The notes below the pieces were generated by a model. That model saw only the letters and a list, made by a program, of their open reading frames with translations, had not been told where the DNA came from and did not search any database. Of a DNA stretch of 64,000 nucleotides, positions 1-10,215 are shown in pieces. How positions within the stretch are numbered: position 1 is the first letter of the stretch; each line of letters starts with the position of its first letter. The position numbers and the translations under genes were made by a program. This DNA comes from Arthrobacter woluwensis. GTDB lineage: Bacteria; Actinomycetota; Actinomycetes; Actinomycetales; Micrococcaceae. The DNA lies in contig NZ_FNSN01000003.1 in the NCBI RefSeq assembly GCF_900105345.1, forward strand, positions 2,232,001 to 2,296,000. The letters run 5' to 3'.

Positions 1-1109
1 TACTCGCGCTCCAGGCGTTCCCGGGTGATCTCCAGGTGGAGCAGGCCGAGGAAGCCCACGCGGAAGCCGAAGCCCAGGGCCGCGGACGTCTCCGGCTCGT
101 ACACGAGCGCCGCGTCGTTGAGCATCAGCTTCTCCAGCGCGTCACGAAGCACCGGGTAGTCCGTGCCGTCGAGGGGGTACAGGCCGGAGAAGACCATGGG
201 CTTGGCGTCCTCGTAACCGCCGAGGGACTCCGATGCGGGCTTGTGCAGCGTGGTGACGGTGTCGCCGACCTTGGACTGACGGACGTCCTTCACACCGGTG
301 ATGAGGTAGCCGACTTCGCCGACGCCCAGTCCCTTCGTCGGCACCGGCTCCGGAGAGCTCACGCCGATCTCGAGGAGCTCGTGGCTCGCCTTGGTGGACA
401 TCATCTGAATGCGCTCGCGCGGCGACAGTTTGCCGTCGACGACACGGACATACGTGACCACGCCACGGTAGGTGTCGTAGACCGAGTCGAAGATCATGGC
501 GCGGGCAGGCGCATCCGGATCGCCGACGGGCGCCGGGAGGTCCTGCACGATCTTGTCCAGCAGGTCCTCGACGCCGACGCCGGTCTTACCGGACACCATG
601 AGCACATCCTCCGGCTTGCCGCCGATGAGGTTGGCCAGTTCCGCCGCGTACTTCTCCGGCTGGGCCGCGGGCAGGTCGATCTTGTTGAGCACGGGGATGA
701 TCGTCAGATCGTTCTCCATGGCCAGGTAGAGGTTGGCCAGCGTCTGGGCTTCGATGCCCTGCGCGGCGTCCACCAGAAGGATCGCGCCTTCACAGGCGGC
801 CAGCGAGCGGGAGACCTCGTACGTGAAGTCGACGTGACCCGGGGTGTCGATCATGTTCAGCGCATAGCTCGTGCCGTCGAATTCCCAGGGCATGCGGACG
901 GCCTGGGATTTGATGGTGATGCCACGCTCGCGCTCGATGTCCATGCGGTCCAGGTACTGGGCCTTCATGTCCCGGGGCTGGACCACGCCGGTCAGCTGCA
1001 GCATGCGGTCGGCGAGGGTCGACTTGCCGTGATCGATGTGCGCGATGATGCAGAAGTTGCGGATCACGGACGGATCAGTCGCGGCGGGCACCGGTGCAGT
1101 GCGGGCCAT
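1..1109 (-). CDS. lepA: Elongation factor 4 (LepA), C-terminal part beyond window
   Basis: Ribosomal back-translocase GTPase of the translation-factor family. The reading frame starts at ATG 1109 and runs off the left edge, so about 369 N-terminal residues are visible of a usual ~610. The P-loop AHIDHGKS lies at about residues 23-30, followed by a switch region with [12 protein letters not shown], the G3 motif DTPGHVDF and the G4 motif NKID, then the start of domain II. This combination and the order of motifs identify LepA rather than EF-G. It is divergent from the MazF-like gene, so the 180-nt gap between them holds both promoters. The part after the G domain is consistent but the C-terminal LepA-specific domain is outside the window. 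Confidence 0.97.
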   Translation of the reverse strand, partial: MARTAPVPAATDPSVIRNFCIIAHIDHGKSTLADRMLQLTGVVQPRDMKAQYLDRMDIERERGITIKSQAVRMPWEFDGTSYALNMIDTPGHVDFTYEVSRSLAACEGAILLVDAAQGIEAQTLANLYLAMENDLTIIPVLNKIDLPAAQPEKYAAELANLIGGKPEDVLMVSGKTGVGVEDLLDKIVQDLPAPVGDPDAPARAMIFDSVYDTYRGVVTYVRVVDGKLSPRERIQMMSTKASHELLEIGVSSPEPVPTKGLGVGEVGYLITGVKDVRQSKVGDTVTTLHKPASESLGGYEDAKPMVFSGLYPLDGTDYPVLRDALEKLMLNDAALVYEPETSAALGFGFRVGFLGLLHLEITRERLERE

Positions 1110-1290
1110 GGGAGACACTCAGGAGTCCTTACTGTTGCCTTCGGGCGGTCCTTCCGGCGCGGCCCGGCGTGAAGCCGGGCATGCGGAACAGGACCGAGGG
1201 GTCAGATCAATCATTCTCCCACGTTTCGGAGCACTTCTCCTCACATCCTCCCCCACCGCCGCGCCGGTCTTCCTGGGTACCCTGGACCAC

Positions 1291-1767
1291 ATGGCCGGCT
1301 TGTTCTCACGCATCCTCAGGTTCCTCGGCGCCAAGCCGCGCCGCACACCCCGCGTGGGGCGCGGCGCGGCCGGCACCTATCCCGGCGACTTCACCGGCGT
1401 CGTGGCCGTGCGCTATTCACCGCGGGCCGACGGCAGGGCCGATCCCGGCGAGATCGTGTGGACCTGGGTCCCCTATGAAGAGGACCACCGGCAGGGCAAG
1501 GACCGGCCTGTCCTCCTGGTGGGCGAGGACGGACCGTGGCTGCTCGGCCTCATGCTGACCTCCAAAGACAGGAACAACGGCGCGCATCGCGACGCCGCCT
1601 ACGTCGACATCGGGTCCGGTCCGTGGGATCGCGAAGGGCGGCCGAGCGAAGTCAAGGTCAACCGCGTGGTGCGGGTCGATCCTGCCGCGATCCGCCGCGA
1701 AGGCGCCGTGCTCGACCGACGGCGGTTCAGCCAGGTCAGCGAGGGTCTCCGCCGCGCCGGACACTGA
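1291..1767 (+). CDS. MazF/PemK-like toxin-fold protein, no partner antitoxin
   Basis: A 158-residue protein with an arginine-rich N-terminal tail (residues 1-25) and a PemK/MazF-like core: GEIVW (53-57), RPVLLVG (72-78) and a strand ending in MLTSKD (88-93). In MazF toxins the Arg of the RPVLV strand and the Ser/Thr of the LTSK segment form the RNase site, and both positions are kept here (R72, T90/S91). The reading frame is open upstream, but ATG 1291 gives the natural family start. No antitoxin-sized gene sits next to it: lepA is divergent and rpsT follows. From memory, similar genes sit beside lepA in Arthrobacter-type genomes, so it may be a domesticated housekeeping version. Function unproven. 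Confidence 0.8.
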   Translation: MAGLFSRILRFLGAKPRRTPRVGRGAAGTYPGDFTGVVAVRYSPRADGRADPGEIVWTWVPYEEDHRQGKDRPVLLVGEDGPWLLGLMLTSKDRNNGAHRDAAYVDIGSGPWDREGRPSEVKVNRVVRVDPAAIRREGAVLDRRRFSQVSEGLRRAGH

Positions 1768-1796
1768 GTCTTTGGCCATTCAAGGCGTGATTCTGC

Positions 1797-1802
1797 TAAG
1801 AT
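1797..1802 (+). promoter_or_regulatory. Putative -10 box for rpsT
   Basis: TAAGAT preceded by TGC, with a TTGGCC 19 nt upstream as a weak -35. It lies 130 nt before rpsT. The resulting leader contains a perfect 7-bp hairpin, GTGTCCG (1813-1819) with CGGACAC (1830-1836). Assigned by eye only. Confidence 0.35.
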
Positions 1803-1931
1803 CGTTTGCTGTGTGTCCGCACAGGTCGACGGACACTGATGATTGGCTGCCATAGGCATCCCCACGCCGCTCAGTCAATGGCCAATCTGACGCCCTCTAG
1901 ACCCATCCGTCATTACAAGAGAGTTCACTAA

Positions 1932-2192
1932 GTGGCTAACATCAAGTCTCAGAAGAAGCGCATCCTCACCAACGAGAAGGCTCGCCAGCGCAACGTCGCT
2001 GTCAAGTCTGAGCTCAAGACCCTCATCAAGACCGTCAACGAGGCGGTTGAGGCTGGTAACAAGGAAGCCGCTGAGTCCGCCGTCAAGGTGGCCAGCCGTA
2101 AGCTGGACAAGGCTGTCAGCAAGGGCGTCATTCACAAGAACAACGCTGCCAACCGCAAGTCCGCGATCAACAAGAAGGTCAGCGCTCTCTAA
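1932..2192 (+). CDS. rpsT: 30S ribosomal protein S20
   Basis: An 86-residue, lysine-rich helical protein opening with [16 protein letters not shown], the signature of bacterial S20, which binds 16S rRNA in the body of the small subunit. The length matches the family. The start codon is GTG at 1932. It is monocistronic, flanked by a leader of about 120 nt and by a very strong hairpin after the stop. Lys codons are mostly AAG, as in highly expressed genes of GC-rich actinobacteria. In several bacteria S20 is autoregulated through its leader; whether that holds here is not visible. Confidence 0.98.
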   Translation: MANIKSQKKRILTNEKARQRNVAVKSELKTLIKTVNEAVEAGNKEAAESAVKVASRKLDKAVSKGVIHKNNAANRKSAINKKVSAL

Positions 2193-2246
2193 GAGAAGCG
2201 CTGCGGCCGATCGCTGACGCGACAGGCTGACACCTCACTTGCTTCG

Positions 2247-2277
2247 GAGTGGCCGGTCCCCCAGGGACCGGCCACTC
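2247..2277. terminator. Terminator between convergent rpsT and holA
   Basis: A perfect 14-bp inverted repeat, GAGTGGCCGGTCCC and its complement, separated by a 3-nt loop (2261-2263). It lies between the rpsT stop and the holA stop, so it can serve both strands. Confidence 0.88.
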
Positions 2278-2371
2278 TTGCGTTAACCGTCACGACGGCG
2301 TTCACCATCGCGGCCCTGAGCCCGGTCCCCCGCGATCCGGGGCGTCGCCGCGGACAGGCGACGCCCTGTCG

Positions 2372-3364
2372 TCAACGGCTCTGGACGGACGAGGCCACCA
2401 GGTGCACCACGCGTTCGACGGCGTACACCGGATCCCGGGACAGGCCCTTCACCTGGGCGTCGGCCTCGGCCACCGCGCGGACGCAGAGCCGCAGCTGCTC
2501 CGGCGTCCAGCGGCGGACCTCCCGTTGAGCCTGCTCCACGAGCCACGGCTGCATCCCCAGATCACGCGCCACCTGGGCGGCGGATCCACGGCTGCCCGCC
2601 ACCCGGGCCAGCGTCCGCAGCTTGGCGGCCAGGGCCGCGACGAGCGGGACGGGATCCGCACCGGAGTCCAAGGCGTACCGCAGGGTCGCAAGAGCGCCGG
2701 CCGCATCACCGGCGAGGGCCGCGTCGGCGACCTTGAAGGAGGTCGCCTCGATCCGGCCGCCGTAGTACTTCTCCACGTCGTCCGCGGTGACCGTGCCGGT
2801 GGTGTCTTCGATGAGCTGGCCACAGGCTGCGGCCAGTTCGGCGGTCTGAGAGCCGACAGCGTTGACCAGGGCCACCACGGCGGGACCTTCGATGCGACGG
2901 CTCGCCGCCCGGAACTCGGAGGTGACGAAGGCGTTCTTGTCGGTGTCGCGCTTCAGGGGCTGGCAGTCCACGACGGGCCAGCGGGATTTCACGGCGTCCA
3001 GGAGCTTCTTTCCCCGATTGCCACCGCCATGACGGAGCACGACGACGGCGTCTTCCGCGCCCGAGGCGCTCAGCTCCAGCGCGTCGGTGAGGAACGCGTC
3101 GTTCATGGCTTCCAGCCGAGACACCTCGATGAGTTTGAATTCACCGAAGAGGGACGGACTGCAGGCCATCAAGAGCGCGCCGGGCTGGTATTCCGAAGCG
3201 TCGAAGCTGGTCAGTTCCAGATCCGGGTGGCTCTGACGGAGCTGGCTGCGCAGCAGATCCCGGGCCCGCTGGGCGAAGTACTCCTCGGGGCCGGAAAGGA
3301 GGATCAGCGGTGCGAGCTGGATGTCTCGCCAGTTCAAGGCGGTGGATGCGGCGGCCTTCGCCAT
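2372..3364 (-). CDS. holA: DNA polymerase III subunit delta
   Basis: Clamp-loader delta subunit, the wrench that opens the beta sliding clamp. The N-terminus LAPLILLSGPEEYFAQRARD is typical of the family, followed by the AAA+-like fold without a functional Walker A, and a helical C-terminal collar ending near residue 330. The reading frame is open 15 codons further upstream, but ATG 3364 (MAKAAAS) is preceded by GGGAGACC and fits the family length of about 330. It lies downstream of the comEA-comEC-small ORF group on the same strand, an arrangement common in many bacteria where comEC and holA are neighbours. No anomalies seen. Confidence 0.95.
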   Translation of the reverse strand: MAKAAASTALNWRDIQLAPLILLSGPEEYFAQRARDLLRSQLRQSHPDLELTSFDASEYQPGALLMACSPSLFGEFKLIEVSRLEAMNDAFLTDALELSASGAEDAVVVLRHGGGNRGKKLLDAVKSRWPVVDCQPLKRDTDKNAFVTSEFRAASRRIEGPAVVALVNAVGSQTAELAAACGQLIEDTTGTVTADDVEKYYGGRIEATSFKVADAALAGDAAGALATLRYALDSGADPVPLVAALAAKLRTLARVAGSRGSAAQVARDLGMQPWLVEQAQREVRRWTPEQLRLCVRAVAEADAQVKGLSRDPVYAVERVVHLVASSVQSR

Positions 3365-3485
3365 CGAGGTGGTCTCCCTGCTGTTTTCGGCTTGTCGGCT
3401 CCTCAGCATCGTATCGCGGCCGGGACGGCTCGGGCCTCGCCGCGAGGGGTGCGCGCCCGTGATCGGGGACCGGCCCGGTGCGGTC

Positions 3486-3695
3486 TCAGCCCTCGCTCAG
3501 CCGGGATTCCAGCTCGGCGATCCTCCGCTCCAGATACTCGAGGTATTCGATCACGTAGGCGTCCTTGGCTTCCATGCGATCAAGCCGAGGAAGAATGAGC
3601 TGCACGTTGCCGTTCATCGGGGCCACCAGGGGGTGGGCCGCGTCGATGGCGGTCAGGGCGGCGCGCAGAGGGCTGTTCTCGTCACGATGAGTCAT
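3486..3695 (-). CDS. Small conserved-looking protein between comEC and holA
   Basis: A 69-residue acidic protein not assigned to a named family. Its start codon overlaps the comEC stop by 4 nt (ATGA), indicating translational coupling. The C-terminal third, from about residue 45, is a predicted amphipathic helix (EYLERRIAELESRL) with heptad character, suggesting oligomerization or docking. There is no signal peptide or membrane segment. The spacing to holA is about 120 nt. Coupling makes it a real gene; its function is unknown. Confidence 0.72.
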   Translation of the reverse strand: MTHRDENSPLRAALTAIDAAHPLVAPMNGNVQLILPRLDRMEAKDAYVIEYLEYLERRIAELESRLSEG

Positions 3696-5476
3696 GGTTG
3701 CACCCTATCCACCTTTGGCGGGGTGCTGGCCCTCCCATCTCTCAAAAGCGCGTGCACCCGCCGGTAGAAACCCCCGACCGTCCGCGGGTGGGCCACCACC
3801 CACAGCAGCCCCACCTGACATGCGCCGAACGCCGTCATCGTGACCAGCCCCAGAACACCGGGAGGCCAGTCCATCAGAGCGCCGGGCACACTGCTCACTC
3901 CCTGCGCGATCGTCCAGATCCCCTGTGTGGCCGCCCCGGCCCAGTCGACCAGGAGCCCACTGATCGGACCCGGAACCACGGCCACAGCCAGGGCCGCCGT
4001 GCCCAACAGCGTCACCGGGGCGACCAACGGCGCCGTCAGAGCGTTGGCGAGCATCGAATACGGCGTCAGCTGCGGCTGGATCAGCACGAGCAACGGTGAA
4101 CAGGCCAGGTTCGCGGCCAACGGAATCGCCAGTCCCAGCGCCACCACGTACGGCATCCACCGTGCCAGCCACAGGGCCAATCCCTGAGCGGAGACGAGGA
4201 TCCCCGCCGTCGCCGCCACCGACAGGGCGAACCCCAGGTCCCAGGCCAGCCACGGCTCAGCCAGCAGGAGACCCGAAGCGCTCACACACAACAGCGGCAG
4301 CCCACGGCCTTGATGACCACTCATCATCACCGTCAGCCCTGCCGCGGACATCACCACCGCCCGCAAGACACTCGAATCCGGCCCCACCAGCGCCCCGAAC
4401 GCCGCCAGGGACAGCAAGGACGACACCATCACCACCGCACGGCCCACCCGCAGGCTCCTCAGCATCAGCACCACGGAGGCGAACACCACACTGCAATTCG
4501 CTCCGGAAACCGCGGTCAGGTGTGTCAGGCCCGTGGTGGTCATGACTGCGGCGGATTCCGGCGTCTGGCGACTGCGGTCCCCGAGCACCATCCCATCGAG
4601 CAGGGCGCCCGGATCACCCGGAATGGCCTGGCTTCTCCGGAGAAACTCCTGCCGGAGCCGTGAGACGGCTCCCTCGAAAACCGACGGCGCCGACACCAGT
4701 CCGGGCCTCCCCACGGCCGTTCCGGACAGCGACCCGGGGCGCCCGTCCCGTTCCTTGAGGCGGAGTGTCAGTTCCAGTACCTGCCCATATCGGACCGCTG
4801 CGCAGGCCGTCTGGCACTGGACATCGACCGGGATGTCCAGGCCCTGCCAGATGGCCCCCTGGCGGATCCGCTCGAGGCGAGCGACGAACCGGCAGCCCGA
4901 GCTGCACGGCGGCGCGCTCTGCGCTCCGACGGCGGCTCGCTCTCGAGGAGGCGACGCCTGCCCGAAGCCCGGCGGGAGAGCCTCCGGATGTCCCGTGACC
5001 CGAGCGACGACGCTGATCGCCTGGCGGTCCTGCACCGCGCCCCAGAGATGACGTGAGCCAGGGTCCGCCGTGCGTGCGAGGCCGAGGACGCAGCCCACCA
5101 GGGCCGCGAGGGCGGCGAGAACGAGGCATGCCCCCATGCCCCTGTTCCGCGGCGAGGACGGGGGCCGCCGCCGGGCTGAAAGAGACCGGGCAGGCAGAAG
5201 CCGGGTGTGAAGAAGCCGGCACAGCCCGATAGCGCAGATCAGCACCACCACCATGACAGTCAGGACGCGCAACAGTGCCTCATCGCGGGCCGCGGTCACC
5301 GCGCTCACCGTCCACAGCAGGCACAGCGTGGGGACGAGACGCACGTCGTGAGTCGTCTCCCGCAGCAGGAGACGCCGTTCCAGCTGCTCGTCGTGGGCGC
5401 GAAACGCGGCGCGTGCCGTAGCCAGCCACCGCGCAGCGCCCGGTCCAGCATGGTTCAGGACTTCGGTGATGCCCAT
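3692..5476 (-). CDS. comEC: ComEC/Rec2-family DNA uptake channel, short form
   Basis: Polytopic membrane protein related to the DNA translocation channel of natural transformation. After a cytoplasmic start (ATG 5476) there are early membrane segments, a DUF4131-like soluble domain around residues 150-260 (with CQTACAAVRYGQVLELTL), then the competence domain with the hallmark LTHLTAVSGANCSVVFASV and about eight hydrophobic helices. It stops at residue 594, shortly after the last helix. Many ComEC proteins carry a C-terminal metallo-beta-lactamase-like domain (total about 750-800); none is encoded here or just downstream. It forms an operon with comEA (2-nt gap). Uptake function is inferred from family only. 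Confidence 0.93.
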   Translation of the reverse strand: MGITEVLNHAGPGAARWLATARAAFRAHDEQLERRLLLRETTHDVRLVPTLCLLWTVSAVTAARDEALLRVLTVMVVVLICAIGLCRLLHTRLLPARSLSARRRPPSSPRNRGMGACLVLAALAALVGCVLGLARTADPGSRHLWGAVQDRQAISVVARVTGHPEALPPGFGQASPPRERAAVGAQSAPPCSSGCRFVARLERIRQGAIWQGLDIPVDVQCQTACAAVRYGQVLELTLRLKERDGRPGSLSGTAVGRPGLVSAPSVFEGAVSRLRQEFLRRSQAIPGDPGALLDGMVLGDRSRQTPESAAVMTTTGLTHLTAVSGANCSVVFASVVLMLRSLRVGRAVVMVSSLLSLAAFGALVGPDSSVLRAVVMSAAGLTVMMSGHQGRGLPLLCVSASGLLLAEPWLAWDLGFALSVAATAGILVSAQGLALWLARWMPYVVALGLAIPLAANLACSPLLVLIQPQLTPYSMLANALTAPLVAPVTLLGTAALAVAVVPGPISGLLVDWAGAATQGIWTIAQGVSSVPGALMDWPPGVLGLVTMTAFGACQVGLLWVVAHPRTVGGFYRRVHALLRDGRASTPPKVDRVQP

Positions 5477-5478
5477 GG

Positions 5479-6294
5479 TCAGCCGTCGAGCACGATCAGA
5501 GGCGTCAGCTGTTCGAGAAGCCGCGGTCCGATACCGTCCACCGCGTCAAGGTCTTCGATCTTCGTGAATGCTCCGTGCTGCTCCCGCCACGCGATCATCC
5601 GGTCCGCGAGCACCTTGCCGACGCGCGGCAAGGTCATGAGCTGCTCCTCGGAGGCTGTGTTGAGGTGCACGGGGGCCGGCCGGCTGCCACCGGGCTGATC
5701 GGAACTTCCGGTCCCGCCGGTCAGCCCTGCGCTCCCGACCTGGCCCGTACCGGACCCCGCCACCGTTTCGCCATGCTGCGGAACACGGACCTTATGACCG
5801 TCCTGGAGCGGTTCCGCGAGGTTCAGGGCGTCCAGCTCCGCCGTGTCCAATGCGCCGCCGGCCTTCTCGATGGCCTGGAACACCCGTGCGCCGGCGGTCA
5901 GCCGGACAATGCCAGGGTGCTTGACCGCGCCGGAGACATGCACGACGATCGGGGCGGATGAACTGGCAGAGGCCGGGGTTTCTGCGCCCGAGGGCCGGAC
6001 CGATGGCGCGGGCCGGAGGGGCGCCACGGTGCCGTGCGCCACGGAGGGAGGTTCCGGGACCGACTGGCCCGGCGCTGCGGCCGTGACCGCCCACCAGGCG
6101 CTCAGGAGCGCGACGACGCACAGCGCCGTCGTCGTCAGGGCCCTGAGACTGATCCGCCAGCGGAAGCGGCCACGGCGGTGGAGCCTCCTGCGGTCGGCGA
6201 GGGTGAGCGCCGGCTCCGGAGAGGCCGGATCGGAGACCTCGGACGGCTCTGGAAGGATCCGTTCCAGGCGCCCCTGCGCATCGGACGATGTCAT
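5479..6294 (-). CDS. comEA: ComEA-like DNA-binding helix-hairpin-helix protein
   Basis: A 271-residue surface DNA receptor of the competence type. It has a basic cytoplasmic start, one membrane anchor at about residues 51-73, a Pro/Ser/Ala-rich linker (74-113), a SLBB domain (about 116-172, starting IVVHVSGAVKHPGIVRL), a Gly-rich linker and a tandem helix-hairpin-helix at about 209-268 (VHLNTASEEQLMTLPRVGKV ... VDGIGPRLLEQL). Both GxG hairpins that grip the DNA backbone are intact. It directly precedes comEC and follows the DegV gene, and probably shares their transcript. Confidence 0.94.
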   Translation of the reverse strand: MTSSDAQGRLERILPEPSEVSDPASPEPALTLADRRRLHRRGRFRWRISLRALTTTALCVVALLSAWWAVTAAAPGQSVPEPPSVAHGTVAPLRPAPSVRPSGAETPASASSSAPIVVHVSGAVKHPGIVRLTAGARVFQAIEKAGGALDTAELDALNLAEPLQDGHKVRVPQHGETVAGSGTGQVGSAGLTGGTGSSDQPGGSRPAPVHLNTASEEQLMTLPRVGKVLADRMIAWREQHGAFTKIEDLDAVDGIGPRLLEQLTPLIVLDG

Positions 6295-6342
6295 ATCCCG
6301 ACGTTACGGCGGCCCATGCCCGTGGAACGGACGCGAAATGGC

Positions 6343-7371
6343 TTATGCGGACAACTCCCGCGGGGGCAGCTGTGCACTGACGATCGCCAGAACCCCGAGC
6401 CCGACATGGGCGGCCAGCACGGGCGGGAGGGTGCTGATCACCACGGGAGGCGCGGCCGGGAAGGCCTCCGCCAGGCGGCCGGCCAGCTCCGAGGCGGCCT
6501 GGTGCGAGCCGAAATGATGGACCGCGAGTCCAAGGGATTCCTCGGGGATGCTCGTCGCCGCGGCACCCGCCAGGTCCTCCAGCCGGGCCCGCGCCCGCGC
6601 CGCGGAGCGGACCCTTTCCACCGGGACCACTTTGCCCCCGGCGATGCCGAGGATCGGCTTGATGGCCAGCACGGTGCCCAGCCAGGAGGCCGCATTGCCG
6701 ATCCTGCCGCCCCTGCGAAGCTGCTCCAGAGAGGGGACGTAGAAGTGGACGGCGCTGCCGGCCAGGGACGCTTCGGCACCGGCCGCCACGAGTTCCAGGG
6801 GCGCTCCCTGGCCGGCCAGCCCACAGGCGGTCTGCACGGCGAAACCCTGGCACATGGCGGCGGTCCGGGAGTCGAGCACCTGCACCGGGATCCCGCACTC
6901 GGCGGCCGCGATGCGCGCGGCGTCGACGGTTCCCGAGAGCTCCGCGGAAAGGTGCACGGACAGGATGGCCGAATACCCGGCGGCCTCGAGCTCCCGATAA
7001 GCCGCGGCCAGGGTGGCCGGCGAAGGCCGTGAGGTGCGGACCGTCTCGCCCATCGCCAGAGCCAGGCTGAGCCGCTCCGCAACCCGCTCTTCACCCTCGG
7101 CGAGATCCGCCGAAGAGTAGATCTCCTCCCCCACCATCACCGGCATGGGCACGTGCCGGAACCAGTCCGGCGCCTGGTCCAGCCACGCTTGCGGAAGAGC
7201 AGCCGCGGAATCGGTCACGACGGCGACCCGCACCGGCGGCGCGGCGGACTTCCGGGCGCGCCCGGCACGGCCCTCCGCACGTCCGCCCTTGAAACCCGAC
7301 GAGCCGAGGGCACGGAGAGCCTCGAGACGCTCCAGCAAGCGTCCCCAGGTCCCGGCCCCCGGCTCCGGCAT
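6343..7371 (-). CDS. DegV family fatty-acid-binding protein
   Basis: A 342-residue protein with a DegV domain from about residue 48 (VRVAVVTDSAAALP) to the end. DegV/FakB proteins bind a fatty acid between two lobes and, in Firmicutes, present it to a kinase. The TDSAA motif, the SRPSPATL segment near residue 116 and the RRGGRIG motif near 210 are typical. The first ~45 residues are an extra Gly/Arg-rich extension of unknown use; a later start is possible but I see no good alternative. It begins 10 nt after the leuS stop, so it is co-transcribed with leuS. Confidence 0.9.
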   Translation of the reverse strand: MPEPGAGTWGRLLERLEALRALGSSGFKGGRAEGRAGRARKSAAPPVRVAVVTDSAAALPQAWLDQAPDWFRHVPMPVMVGEEIYSSADLAEGEERVAERLSLALAMGETVRTSRPSPATLAAAYRELEAAGYSAILSVHLSAELSGTVDAARIAAAECGIPVQVLDSRTAAMCQGFAVQTACGLAGQGAPLELVAAGAEASLAGSAVHFYVPSLEQLRRGGRIGNAASWLGTVLAIKPILGIAGGKVVPVERVRSAARARARLEDLAGAAATSIPEESLGLAVHHFGSHQAASELAGRLAEAFPAAPPVVISTLPPVLAAHVGLGVLAIVSAQLPPRELSA

Positions 7372-7381
7372 GTCGTCCTGC

Positions 7382-9892
<2,511 letters not shown>

Positions 9893-9957
9893 TCTTTGCT
9901 CTCTCACCTTCGGCGCTCCGGCATCGTTCCAGCCACGCTCATCCACTCCACACACAC

Positions 9958-10010
9958 AAAAGCCCCTCAACCCGCGACGACAGCCCGGCTGTCGGAAGGG
10001 TTCAAGGGGC
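9958..10010 (-). terminator. Intrinsic terminator/attenuator in the leuS leader
   Basis: On the minus strand GCCCCTTGAACCC (10010-9998) pairs with GGGTTGAGGGGC (9973-9962), a 12-bp stem with one bulged G. It encloses a perfect 7-bp hairpin CGACAGC/GCTGTCG (9994-9978) and is followed at once by TTTT (9961-9958). It ends 65 nt before the leuS start, so it would stop transcription before the gene unless prevented. Confidence 0.75.
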
Positions 10011-10011
10011 G

Positions 10012-10070
10012 GCCGTCCACATCGGAACACCACGTCGGAAGTGTGCGCGGACGTGGCGCCGAGGGACGGC
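10012..10070 (-). promoter_or_regulatory. Nested stems between the leuS leader ORF and the terminator
   Basis: GCCGTCC (minus 5' arm, 10070-10064) pairs perfectly with GGACGGC (10018-10012). Inside it CCACGTC (10056-10050) pairs with GACGTGG (10036-10030). The 5' arm starts at the last base of the leader stop codon, so a ribosome stalled on the Leu codons would cover it. This suits a pause/anti-antiterminator role. I could not identify a convincing antiterminator pairing by eye. Confidence 0.5.
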
Positions 10071-10096
10071 TAGCTAAGCAGAAGGATTGCGTGCAT
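10070..10096 (-). CDS. leuS leader peptide (MHAILLLS)
   Basis: An eight-codon ORF beginning at ATG 10096: Met-His-Ala-Ile-Leu-Leu-Leu-Ser-stop. The three consecutive Leu codons are CTT CTG CTT; CTT is rare in this GC-rich genome, where CTG and CTC dominate. Upstream lie GGAGGG, very close to the ATG, and TAAAGT (10109-10104) at -10 distance, so translation may be leaderless or nearly so. Position, codon content and the terminator 60 nt downstream are what a leucine attenuator peptide would show. Inferred; no homologue comparison was possible. Confidence 0.65.
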   Translation of the reverse strand: MHAILLLS

Positions 10097-10157
10097 ACCC
10101 TCCACTTTACCGCACGGTTCCACCCCGCTGCGCGGCAAGGCCTTCCGCCCCACGGAA

Positions 10158-10195
10158 GAGGCCGCGCACCACCCCTGCGGGCGATGCGCGGCCTC
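10158..10195 (-). terminator. Terminator after glpK
   Basis: A perfect 11-bp stem, GAGGCCGCGCA (10158-10168) with TGCGCGGCCTC (10185-10195), with a 16-nt loop, 20 nt past the glpK stop and before the leuS leader. It separates the glp operon from leuS. Confidence 0.75.
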
Positions 10196-10215
10196 TCTCC
10201 GTCGTGACGGAGGAC

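Noticed and set aside
1036-1290. N-terminal extension of the MazF-like gene
   Set aside because: The extra residues are read from the lepA promoter and have no family match; ATG 1291 is better placed.
9893-10110. T-box riboswitch before leuS
   Set aside because: The conserved T-box sequence is not recognizable and the region has a better reading as a leader peptide with attenuator.
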